A stretch of 64,000 bases of DNA from Micavibrio_C sp046294845. Lineage in GTDB: Bacteria > Pseudomonadota > Alphaproteobacteria > Micavibrionales > Micavibrionaceae. The stretch lies in NCBI GenBank assembly GCA_046294845.1, contig JBKBNU010000001.1:186001-250000 (forward strand), given 5' to 3'. The position numbers and the translations under genes are program-made. Below the pieces are notes generated by a model that was not told the DNA's origin, did not search any database, and saw only the letters and a list, made by a program, of their open reading frames with translations. Positions 9,323 to 16,353 of the stretch are shown piece after piece; positions within the stretch are counted from its first letter, which is position 1; each line of letters opens with the position of its first letter.

Positions 9323-9414
9323 AGAATATAAAGACAGCCTGTTTGGTGAAGCCGGAAAATGCCTTTTAAGGCACCTGTATTAGCAACATACTGATAAAAA
9401 AGAACAAATCAAAT

Positions 9415-9918
9415 ATGAAATCGAACGATTCCCACCCCTATAGCCTGGCTTTGGTCCTTTTAGGGATGGCTTTGACCTCTTTTTTGATTACAGGTCGCGC
9501 CGATACCGCAGATGCGAATGAAAAATACGGGCCCTATCCGGTCAGTGCCAAAGTGGTAAGCACACCGGCTGATGATGACATTCATGATCTGATTAAAATC
9601 CAGCTGGAGGCCTTGAGAAACCGTGATGGCGACGTCGCCTATGCCTTGACCGCCAGTAGTCTGCACAAAAAGTATGATAATTCACAGGCATTTATGAATG
9701 ATATGCGGTTTTCCTATCGGCCGCTTTACAACAACATGTCCTATAAATTTCTGGATCAAACCCCGATGGAATCAGGTGGTCTGATACAACGCATTCAGGT
9801 TGACCACACCCATGGTGACCCCGCCATTGTGATTTATCGTCTGGAACGTAATCCGGAAGGGGAATGGCGCATCGAATCCTTCTCCTTGCTGGAACAGGAT
9901 AACGGCACGGATATCTAG
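9415..9918 (+). CDS. DUF4864-type exported protein
   Basis: A 167-residue protein with an N-terminal hydrophobic segment (SLALVLLGMALTSFLITG) that is a signal peptide or anchor. The rest resembles DUF4864: a start like DDDIHDLIKIQLEALRNRDGDVAYAL, a middle with FMNDMRFSYRPLYN and a C-terminal WRIESFSLL strand. Such proteins look like NTF2-fold periplasmic domains of unknown function. It is divergent from the DUF1223 gene across 92 bases, which would hold both promoters, and converges on the channel gene 9 bases downstream. Confidence 0.75.
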   Translation: MKSNDSHPYSLALVLLGMALTSFLITGRADTADANEKYGPYPVSAKVVSTPADDDIHDLIKIQLEALRNRDGDVAYALTASSLHKKYDNSQAFMNDMRFSYRPLYNNMSYKFLDQTPMESGGLIQRIQVDHTHGDPAIVIYRLERNPEGEWRIESFSLLEQDNGTDI

Positions 9919-9926
9919 AGTCTTAC

Positions 9927-10760
9927 TTATCCCTGATCAGATTTGGCTATCATAGCGCGCAAGGATGAAATTTCCTCACGCAAAGCCCTGATGTCCCGCT
10001 GCAAGGTGGCCTCGCCAGAATCTTTGCCTTCTTCTTCATGGATAATATTCATGGCATCGACAATCACGCCAATGAAGAGATTGAGTACCGCAAAAGACGT
10101 CACAACAATAAAGACAACAAAGAATACCCATGACCATGGATACACAGCCATGGTCGGCGCAGCGATATTCTCGGACCAGCCCTCGAGGGTCATCAACTGG
10201 AACAAGGTGAACATGGAACGCCCCACTGTCCCGAACAGATCTTCTAGAACAGGATCATGGCTATGGCCGAAGACATGCGTAGCCAGAACGGCAGCCACAT
10301 AATAAATAATCAGCAATACAGCAAGAATGGACGCCATTCCGGGAATGGCCCTGAACAGGGCCGAAACCACACGGCGTAAGGACGGCACAACGGAAAGAAG
10401 GCGCAAGACCCTGAACACCCGCAAGGCCCGCAAGACCGTGAGTGGACCGCTAGCCGGTATCAGGGAGATACCAACAATAATAAAATCAAACCAGTTCCAT
10501 CCCGATCTGAAGAAGGCTTTACGGTAGACCACCATCTTGGAAACCAATTCCAGTACAAAGATGGCCAGAATGGCGTGATCGGCCAGATGGAGCAAACGGC
10601 CATAAGACTCCATTATCCGGTTATCGGTTTCGAGCCCCAGCATGACCGCATTCAACAGGATCAAAAATGTGATGAAGAAGGTAAAACGGGGATGCTCCAG
10701 AAGGCCCTGAAGTCTGGCTATGGCAGGAGATACGGACACAGATGGAGGAAGAGTTGTCAT
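9927..10760 (-). CDS. Voltage-gated cation channel, NaChBac-like, with TLEGWS filter
   Basis: A 277-residue inner-membrane protein with six helices and a pore loop, the layout of bacterial voltage-gated sodium channels. S4 carries arginines at 111, 114, 117 and 120 (RALRVFRVLR), then R129/R130. The selectivity filter is TLEGWS at 191-196. S6 (FAVLNLFIGVIVDAMNII) leads into an acidic linker and a heptad-like helix (about 242-273) typical of the tetramer-forming C-terminal coiled coil. Classical Na+-selective members have TLESW; a Gly after the Glu is known from less selective relatives, so ion preference may differ (inference). No clear ribosome site precedes the ATG. Confidence 0.88.
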   Translation of the reverse strand: MTTLPPSVSVSPAIARLQGLLEHPRFTFFITFLILLNAVMLGLETDNRIMESYGRLLHLADHAILAIFVLELVSKMVVYRKAFFRSGWNWFDFIIVGISLIPASGPLTVLRALRVFRVLRLLSVVPSLRRVVSALFRAIPGMASILAVLLIIYYVAAVLATHVFGHSHDPVLEDLFGTVGRSMFTLFQLMTLEGWSENIAAPTMAVYPWSWVFFVVFIVVTSFAVLNLFIGVIVDAMNIIHEEEGKDSGEATLQRDIRALREEISSLRAMIAKSDQG

Positions 10761-10860
10761 GGAAGAGCTTAAGTCCCTCTTGTATTTAAGGCAGTAACGT
10801 CATAATGAATATTTCGACCAGCCTATGCAAGGCCGTGACAGACAAAGGATTAGATAGATA

Positions 10861-11346
10861 ATGTCAGCCCCCGAAAAACACCTTGATATGCCCCTGACAT
10901 GGGAAGAAATTAACCTTCATGCCAAATCACTGGCTTTGAAGCTCACGGAGAAAGGTCCGTGGAAGGGTGTTGTCGCGATTACGACCGGTGGTCTGGTTCC
11001 GGCCTGTATTATTGCCCGTCACTTGAAAATCAAGCATATCGATACCCTTTGTATTTCCAGTTATGACGACCAGAGCCAGCGCAAAGCGCAGGTAATCAAG
11101 AAATCCGTCGATGCCGGTGATGGCGAAGGCTGGCTGGTGATTGACGACCTGTCTGACACAGGAAACACCTTCCGCACCGCCCGTGAATTGATGCCCAAGG
11201 CCCATTACGCTGCCCTTTATGCAAAACCGGCGGGCGAAGATGCCGTCGATACCTATATTATGAGCGTCAGTACCGATACTTGGATCCATTTCCCGTGGGA
11301 AGAGAACGAAGCCAGCTACATCGCCCCAGCGACCGCACAACGCTAA
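10861..11346 (+). CDS. gpt: Xanthine(-guanine) phosphoribosyltransferase
   Basis: Purine-salvage enzyme that converts xanthine or guanine plus PRPP to the nucleotide. The 161 residues are colinear with Escherichia coli Gpt: GGLVPACIIARHL, DTLCISSYDD, the PRPP-binding loop VIDDLSDTGNT at 93-103, KAHYAALYAKPAG, and the C-terminal DTWIHFPWE that positions the purine. It is likely peripheral or soluble in the cytoplasm. Upstream sits AAGGATTAGATAGATA; downstream a weak GC-rich hairpin (about 11369-11386) followed by CTTTT may end the transcript before the rpmI leader. Confidence 0.92.
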   Translation: MSAPEKHLDMPLTWEEINLHAKSLALKLTEKGPWKGVVAITTGGLVPACIIARHLKIKHIDTLCISSYDDQSQRKAQVIKKSVDAGDGEGWLVIDDLSDTGNTFRTARELMPKAHYAALYAKPAGEDAVDTYIMSVSTDTWIHFPWEENEASYIAPATAQR

Positions 11347-11394
11347 TTTATTACCATAATACAATAAAGGCGCGGGATTCCCGCCCCCTTTTGA

Positions 11395-11423
11395 CAGAAT
11401 CAACTCTTCGAAGTTCGATTCTG
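11395..11423 (+). promoter_or_regulatory. Hairpin in the rpmI-rplT leader
   Basis: CAGAATC (11395-11401) pairs with GATTCTG (11417-11423), and an inner AACT/AGTT extends the stem with one bulged C, leaving a 6-base loop. It lies about 160 bases before rpmI in a 236-base gene-free stretch. L20 represses its own operon through leader structures in other bacteria; whether this hairpin does that is unknown. Confidence 0.35.
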
Positions 11424-11582
11424 CCCAAGTTCCTATTTTTACCGGAATAATCCTTGATTTTTCAGGGTTGGAGTCGGTATAACAGGCCCTCTAAAAGATG
11501 CGGCCTGGCCAATTGGCATTGCCTGTTCCGCTCTTTTGTTTTCATGACTGCAAACGGCCCTTATACGGCCAAAGGAGAAAAA

Positions 11583-11834
11583 ATGCCTAAGATGAAAACC
11601 AAAAGCGGGGCGAAAAAACGTTTTCGAGTAACCGCTTCGGGCAAAGTGAAGTTCAAACCGGCCTTCGCCCGTCACATGCAAATGAACAAACCCAAATCCA
11701 TGAAGCGCAAAACACGCGGTTCGGAAATTCTGAACGAGATCGATACAAAGATCATCCTCGAGAACTTCCTGCCCTACGCGCGTAAACGCAAAGCTAAGAA
11801 AGCTGCCGCCGCTAAGGCTGCTGCTGCAGAATAA
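11583..11834 (+). CDS. rpmI: 50S ribosomal protein L35
   Basis: Structural protein of the large ribosomal subunit. The start at 11583 is set by the strong AAAGGAG just upstream and the canonical beginning MPKMKTKSGAKKRFRVTASG. The frame stays open for 43 further codons upstream but that part is not L35-like. The 83 residues include KPKSMKRKTRG and the usual PYARKRK, and then an Ala/Lys tail (KKAAAAKAAAAE) longer than in most L35 proteins. It is followed by rplT 12 bases later, the conserved L35-L20 order. infC, which often precedes the pair, is not here. Confidence 0.96.
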   Translation: MPKMKTKSGAKKRFRVTASGKVKFKPAFARHMQMNKPKSMKRKTRGSEILNEIDTKIILENFLPYARKRKAKKAAAAKAAAAE

Positions 11835-11846
11835 GGAGGACGCATC

Positions 11847-12212
11847 ATGGCTCGTGTAAAAAGTGGTCCTAAGACCAAGAACCGTCACCAGAAAGTCCTC
11901 AAACTTGCCAAAGGCCATTATGGCCGCCGCAAGAATTGCTACAAGATTGGTGCAAACTCCGTTGAACGTGCTTTGGCTTATGCCTACAAGCACCGCCGTG
12001 AACGCAAACGCGATTTCCGCGCTTTGTGGATCATGCGTATCAACGCGGCTGCCCGTCTGAACGGCTTGACCTACTCCCAGTTCATGCATGGTCTGAAACT
12101 GACCGGTCTGCAACTGGACCGTAAGGTACTGGCTGACATCGCCGTAAGAAATCCGGAAGATTTCAAAGCGATTGCCCAGCAAGCTGCGGCTGCCCGTCAA
12201 AAGGCCGCCTAA
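11847..12212 (+). CDS. rplT: 50S ribosomal protein L20
   Basis: Early-assembly protein of the large subunit that binds 23S rRNA. The 121 residues are typical: MARVKSGPKTKNRHQKVLK, GHYGRRKNCYKIGANSVERA, the KRDFRALWIMRINAAARLNG block and KVLADIAVRNPEDF. The start follows AAGGAGG. It is co-transcribed with rpmI and probably represses the operon when in excess, as known for L20 elsewhere. A strong terminator lies about 80 bases downstream. Confidence 0.97.
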   Translation: MARVKSGPKTKNRHQKVLKLAKGHYGRRKNCYKIGANSVERALAYAYKHRRERKRDFRALWIMRINAAARLNGLTYSQFMHGLKLTGLQLDRKVLADIAVRNPEDFKAIAQQAAAARQKAA

Positions 12213-12248
12213 GGGAGCAAAGCTTTCGATTGTAGGGATTTAAGGATC

Positions 12249-12289
12249 TTCCGTATCACTTTCTCCCACACATCACCATTGATACGGAA
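12249..12289. repeat. Perfect 10-bp inverted repeat between rplT and its terminator
   Basis: TTCCGTATCA (12249-12258) and TGATACGGAA (12280-12289) are perfect inverted copies separated by 21 bases. In RNA this would be a long-loop hairpin placed just before the terminator of rplT. It may stabilise the transcript end or be a protein-binding site; I cannot tell which. Confidence 0.55.
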
Positions 12290-12293
12290 TTAG

Positions 12294-12323
12294 ACAGCCC
12301 GCTTTTATAGCGGGCTGTTGCTT
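12294..12323 (+). terminator. Terminator after rplT
   Basis: A 9-bp stem ACAGCCCGC (12294-12302) / GCGGGCTGT (12310-12318) with a 7-base loop, followed by TGCTTT. The T run is modest but the stem is GC-rich. The same ACAGCCCGC sequence recurs at 12369-12377 just before the cdd start, so the 3' arm could pair with either copy. Confidence 0.75.
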
Positions 12324-12378
12324 TATGGGACTGATCTGCCTAAAGTTTTCTACGAATTACAGTGAAGGACAGCCCGCT

Positions 12379-12798
12379 ATGGATTCCACGATCAATACCC
12401 TCTTTCAGACGGCCTTGGCCGTGCGGGAACATTCCTATTCCCCGTATTCCGGCTTCAAGGTCGGTGCGGCCCTGTTATCCGAAACCGGCAAAATCTATAG
12501 CGGTACCAATATCGAGGAAGCCGCCTATATTTGTACCCATGCCGAACAAAGCGCCATCAGCAATATGATTATCCATGAAGGCGCCCATAAAATTCGGGAA
12601 ATTCTGGTTGTCGCCGGTGAAGAAAATGATGGAACCTTGGTGCCACCTTGCGGCCATTGCCGTCAGTGGTTGCGCGAACATAGTGATCCCGAAAACCTGA
12701 AAATCCACATTGCCGGTCCGGAAGGGGTGCGGCGCAGTTTCACGCTCGCGGAATTATTGCCCCATTCTTTTGGCCCCGAAAATCTGGGAAAAGGTTAA
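12379..12798 (+). CDS. cdd: Cytidine deaminase
   Basis: Zinc enzyme of pyrimidine salvage that deaminates cytidine and deoxycytidine. At 139 residues it is the short homotetrameric type. Catalytic HAE is at 54-56 (THAEQSAI) and the zinc cysteines are in PCGHC (Cys91, Cys94). The N-terminal YSPYSGFKVGAAL and the TNIEEAAY substrate loop are present. I chose MDSTINTLF because GAAGGA lies about 10 bases before it; the frame is open 18 codons upstream, into the rplT terminator region. The start region repeats the terminator arm sequence (see that entry). Confidence 0.93.
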   Translation: MDSTINTLFQTALAVREHSYSPYSGFKVGAALLSETGKIYSGTNIEEAAYICTHAEQSAISNMIIHEGAHKIREILVVAGEENDGTLVPPCGHCRQWLREHSDPENLKIHIAGPEGVRRSFTLAELLPHSFGPENLGKG

Positions 12799-12880
12799 TG
12801 GCGGATCGCTCTTTCCACGCTTATTCTTTGAAATCAAAGGCTCATAGTGCTAAAAATCACTCCGTATAAGGATTTTTAAA

Positions 12881-13975
12881 GTGACCGATATGAACCAGAA
12901 TATTACCGCCCTGAAGACAGAACTCATCCAGATGGTCAAGGCCGCAAACGATTTGCCCGCCCTTGAACAAGCCCGCGTGACCGCCCTGGGGAAAAAAGGA
13001 CGTATCACCGACCTGATGAAAAATCTGGGTCAGATGGACGGCGAAGCCCGTAAAGCCATGGGGGCGGCACTAAACGAACTGAAAGATGAAATCGCAGCAC
13101 TGATTGAAAAGCAGGAAAGCGGATTGAAAGCCCAAGCCCTGAATGACAGGCTGGCCCATGAAACTGTGGATATTACCCTGTCACCACGACCAGAAAAAAA
13201 AGGCCATATCCACCCGATCAGCCAGACGATGGAAGAGCTGGTTTCCATTTTCTCGGATATGGGATTCACCGTTGCCGAGGGTCCGGATATCGAAGACGAC
13301 TTCCACAATTTCACCGCTCTCAATTTCCCGCCGGGCCACCCCGCGCGCGAAATGCACGATACATTCTATCTGCCCGATGATCCGGATGAAAAAGGTGAGG
13401 CCGCCAAGAAATTGCTGCGGACCCATACATCAACCGTGCAGATCCGCACCATGATGAAACAAAAGCCGCCGATCCGCATTATCTGCATGGGCCGTACCTA
13501 TCGTTCCGATTACGATATGACCCACACGCCGATGTTCCACCAGATGGAAGGCCTTGTCATAGACAAAAGCACTCATATGGGTCATTTGAAAGGCTGCCTG
13601 ACCGATTTCTGCCGTGCCTATTTTCAGGTAGATGATCTGCCCGTGCGTTTCCGCCCGAGCTTCTTCCCCTTCACCGAACCCAGTGCCGAAATGGATATTG
13701 GCTGTTCCCGCAAAGATGGTGGCCTGAAGATCGGGGCCGGTGATGACTGGCTCGAGATTTTGGGTTGCGGCATGGTGCATCCGAATGTGATCCGTAATTG
13801 CGGTCTTGATCCCGATGAATATCAGGGCTTTGCCTTCGGTATGGGTATCGAGCGTATTGCGATGCTGAAATACGGTATTCCCGACCTGCGTACTTTCTTT
13901 GAAAGCGATGTGCGCTGGCTGGAACATTACGGCTTTGATCCGCTCTACCGGCCCAACCGCGCCACAGGCGAATAA
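12881..13975 (+). CDS. pheS: Phenylalanyl-tRNA synthetase alpha subunit
   Basis: Catalytic subunit of the alpha2-beta2 enzyme that charges tRNA-Phe. The 364 residues include an N-terminal coiled coil (about 1-90) and the class II core: HPISQTMEELVSIFSDMGF, motif 2 in RTYRSD and MTHTPMFHQMEG, and motif 3 in GMGIERIAMLKYGIPDLR. A GTG at 12881 (MTDMNQN) follows AAGGATTTTTAAA; an ATG three codons later is the alternative. The beta subunit lies 2.4 kb downstream beyond two other genes, instead of directly following. Confidence 0.96.
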   Translation: MTDMNQNITALKTELIQMVKAANDLPALEQARVTALGKKGRITDLMKNLGQMDGEARKAMGAALNELKDEIAALIEKQESGLKAQALNDRLAHETVDITLSPRPEKKGHIHPISQTMEELVSIFSDMGFTVAEGPDIEDDFHNFTALNFPPGHPAREMHDTFYLPDDPDEKGEAAKKLLRTHTSTVQIRTMMKQKPPIRIICMGRTYRSDYDMTHTPMFHQMEGLVIDKSTHMGHLKGCLTDFCRAYFQVDDLPVRFRPSFFPFTEPSAEMDIGCSRKDGGLKIGAGDDWLEILGCGMVHPNVIRNCGLDPDEYQGFAFGMGIERIAMLKYGIPDLRTFFESDVRWLEHYGFDPLYRPNRATGE

Positions 13976-13977
13976 GG

Positions 13978-14409
13978 ATGGGTCTTGAGATCCGCCCTCT
14001 GATAGCAGCCGATTACGAGGCATGGATTCCGCTATGGAATGCCAATAACCAAGGGCATATCAATCAGGAAGTCACTGCGATTACATGGCAGCGTCTGATG
14101 GAAAATCCGCAAGTCAGAGGTTTGGGGGCCTTTGATAAAGACAAGATGGTCGGGCTGGTCCATTTCATTCTGCATCCCGTCACCGGCCATATCAAGAATG
14201 TCTGCTATATGCAGGATTTGTTCATTGATCCTGCTCATCGCCGCAAAGGTTATGCCCGCAAGCTGGTGGAAGCTTTGGCAATAACAGGCAAGAAAGAAGA
14301 CTGGGCCCGTTTATACTGGCTGGCTGAAAGCCACAATAAAGAAGCCCAGAACCTTTACAGGTCACTGGGCTATAAACTTGATTTCACGCTGCACGTTCTG
14401 CCGCTGTAA
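13978..14409 (+). CDS. GNAT-family N-acetyltransferase
   Basis: A 143-residue single-domain acetyltransferase. MGLEIRPLIAADYEAW is a typical GNAT start, and the acetyl-CoA pyrophosphate loop is DLFIDPAHRRKGYARKLVEAL (RRKGYA). LAESHNKEAQNLYRSLGYK is the usual C-terminal part. The acceptor substrate is unknown. It starts 2 bases after the pheS stop, so it is co-transcribed with it; it ends directly against the convergent gene at 14410. Confidence 0.88.
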   Translation: MGLEIRPLIAADYEAWIPLWNANNQGHINQEVTAITWQRLMENPQVRGLGAFDKDKMVGLVHFILHPVTGHIKNVCYMQDLFIDPAHRRKGYARKLVEALAITGKKEDWARLYWLAESHNKEAQNLYRSLGYKLDFTLHVLPL

Positions 14410-16152
14410 TTAGCCGCCACCCATACCAAAACCGCCTGCGGCCGGTTGTTGCTGACGGTATTCGTTGCTGGCTGGTGCGGGGGTTTCGGCCTGCGGTGCG
14501 GAAAGAATCTGCTGGCGCTGTTCTGCAGTTGCGCCGTAGGAACTCACCCGTTGTTGTTCACCTGTAATCTGGTTGCTGTCCCAGCTTCCTGACTGAATTC
14601 GTGTTCCGCCACCTTGCTGTTGCGGATAGGTGACAACATCACCGCCACGGCGGAAAATAACCTCTGCCAGCTTGCCATAGCTGCTGCCACCGGCAGCACC
14701 GCCTATTTCCTTGGCATAACGGCCACGCTCTTTATCACCACGATCGGAGGGTGCATCATCGCCCAGAACCGCACCGCCCACACGCCCCAGAAGGCCGCCG
14801 ACAGCTGTAGCCAAACGTTTATCACTACCTCTTAAACCACCCATATCGGCAGCAACACCTGCCAAAGTACGGCCATCGCGTTCATTTTCTCTATCGGCAG
14901 AGCGCTGGTTGCGAATGGCATCGCGCTCGGCACGTGCATCTGCCTTCGCTTCTGCCCTTTGCTGTGCTTCGATGCCCTTGATTTCTTTTGCTTCAATTCT
15001 GTTTTCTGCACCCACAACGCTTCTGATTGTATTGCGATCATATCCTTGGGACTGCATTTCCTGAACACGTTCCTGCCCGACAATCTTGCTGGCATCACGC
15101 AAGGAAAGACCCTTGTTCACATATTCGCCAATTCTTTCGGCACGGGCCTGCATACGTTCATCAAGACTTGGTAAGGTTCTGCTGGCTTGGGCATTATATT
15201 GTTGTGTCAAGGGCTCGGCTGCACGCGGAGCTGCCGCGGCCTGTAAAGGTTCTGCCGCTTCCGGTACAGGGGATGCAGATTTGGCTACGGGCGCAGCCTC
15301 TGCTGGCTCTGCCGCCACAGCTGCAGGAGTTACCGGCGCAGCTGCCTCTGGTTTTGGCGTTCCCAGACGCTGTTCACGCGCCTGTTCACGAAGATGTCTA
15401 AGGAAAGGTCGCGCTTCCTCAGCAGAGATTTTTTGAATTTCTGCTTGTGAGTAACCCTGCTCTTTCAGCTCTTCGCGGCGCTCCTGCCAAACAATTTTCA
15501 TGCTTTCCTTGCGGGTAGGCATACCCGTTTCCATTAATTCATTATAGCGATTACCCAATGCCTCTACACGTTCTTGCAAGGGCGGCAATGTTTTGGGTGC
15601 TGTCGCCGCAGGGGCCTCTGTTGCCGCTACAACTGCAGGGGCCTCAGGTTTTATTTCCGGTTCAGGTTTTGCGGCAGGTTCAGCAGCCGCTACCGCGGGT
15701 GCTGCCGTTGCAGCAGCAGGAGTAGCAGCAGCCGGTTTGGGCGGCTCTACTTTCAAATCAGGTTTTACAGTCTGGCCTGAAGCCTTGTTGTCGGCAGCAG
15801 CGACCTGTGCTGCAGGTACCTGTTGTATCTGTGCCTGCGCGGTGGACATAGCCGTCATATTCATGCCCATCATCTGGGCAATCGCCATGAAGACCATTTT
15901 AAGGATATCTTGCAGGCCACCTTGCATTAAACCTTGCATACCTCCGGCAGCAGCAGGGGAAGCAGGGTCCGGTGCTGCCGCAGCAGCCGCGGGGGAAGGA
16001 GCAACGGCGGCAGGCTGGGCTGTACCATTAGGAGTTAAAGGTGTTTTGCCGTTAGGACCATAGCCGGGTGCATAAGGAACTGTGGTCGCTTGCTGAGCGG
16101 GTGCTTTGAGCACATTCAAACCCAGCGGATCATCATTCACAAAATCAACCAT
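14410..16152 (-). CDS. Large Ala/Pro/Gln-rich protein with two copies of an unrecognised 65-75-residue domain
   Basis: I do not recognise this 580-residue protein. Residues 1-70 are Pro/Ala-rich. Residues 72-112 form a Met/Gly/Gln-rich, partly hydrophobic stretch (LKMVFMAIAQMMGMNM). After an Ala/Pro/Glu linker two homologous units follow, at about 187-260 and 325-400. Shared features are TLPxLxER near the start, then an SxKIVxQER-type segment (SMKIVWQER, ASKIVGQER), EQGY/SQGY and IxxxxxxE. An Arg/Ala/Asp helical region and a Gly/Gln/Ser tail ending GGGFGMGGG follow. No cleavable signal peptide is evident. It is transcribed against pheS and pheT and separates them. A scaffold or surface-associated role is possible but not shown. 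Confidence 0.75.
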   Translation of the reverse strand: MVDFVNDDPLGLNVLKAPAQQATTVPYAPGYGPNGKTPLTPNGTAQPAAVAPSPAAAAAAPDPASPAAAGGMQGLMQGGLQDILKMVFMAIAQMMGMNMTAMSTAQAQIQQVPAAQVAAADNKASGQTVKPDLKVEPPKPAAATPAAATAAPAVAAAEPAAKPEPEIKPEAPAVVAATEAPAATAPKTLPPLQERVEALGNRYNELMETGMPTRKESMKIVWQERREELKEQGYSQAEIQKISAEEARPFLRHLREQAREQRLGTPKPEAAAPVTPAAVAAEPAEAAPVAKSASPVPEAAEPLQAAAAPRAAEPLTQQYNAQASRTLPSLDERMQARAERIGEYVNKGLSLRDASKIVGQERVQEMQSQGYDRNTIRSVVGAENRIEAKEIKGIEAQQRAEAKADARAERDAIRNQRSADRENERDGRTLAGVAADMGGLRGSDKRLATAVGGLLGRVGGAVLGDDAPSDRGDKERGRYAKEIGGAAGGSSYGKLAEVIFRRGGDVVTYPQQQGGGTRIQSGSWDSNQITGEQQRVSSYGATAEQRQQILSAPQAETPAPASNEYRQQQPAAGGFGMGGG

Positions 16153-16225
16153 TTACAACACCCCTAACACTTGTTCGTTCTTCTTCTCAAAAGCTTTGCC
16201 CCTATTATTATAGAAATATATTAAT

Positions 16226-16341
16226 ATGGGGTTTAAATATTATGTTAAATTATACCCTCCTCTGATGTCCTTCGTCAAAAACCTGAAAAATCTTGGTTTT
16301 TCAGCGATTTCGCGTTAAGTTTCAGGCCTGATTTTGACGAA
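16226..16341 (+). promoter_or_regulatory. Structured pheT leader with competing hairpins and a possible leader peptide
   Basis: An outer pairing TTCGTCAAAA (16271-16280) / TTTTGACGAA (16332-16341) encloses a hairpin CTGAAAAA (16283-16290) / TTTTTCAG (16297-16304). The same CCTGAAA (16282-16288) can instead pair with TTTCAGG (16320-16326), so two folds compete. A short frame runs through the region: ATG at 16226 or 16265, stop at 16318, with Phe codons at 16271 and 16298. Neither ATG has a good ribosome site. The layout recalls attenuation, which is known for phenylalanyl-tRNA synthetase genes in enterobacteria; here it is inference. Confidence 0.4.
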
Positions 16342-16353
16342 ATAGGTTTAAGC

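Noticed and set aside
16221..16248. Three TTAA words at 12-base spacing upstream of the 14410 gene
   Set aside because: They are separated by 8 bases, not the 7 of the CtrA consensus, in an AT-rich stretch, so I do not call a CtrA site.
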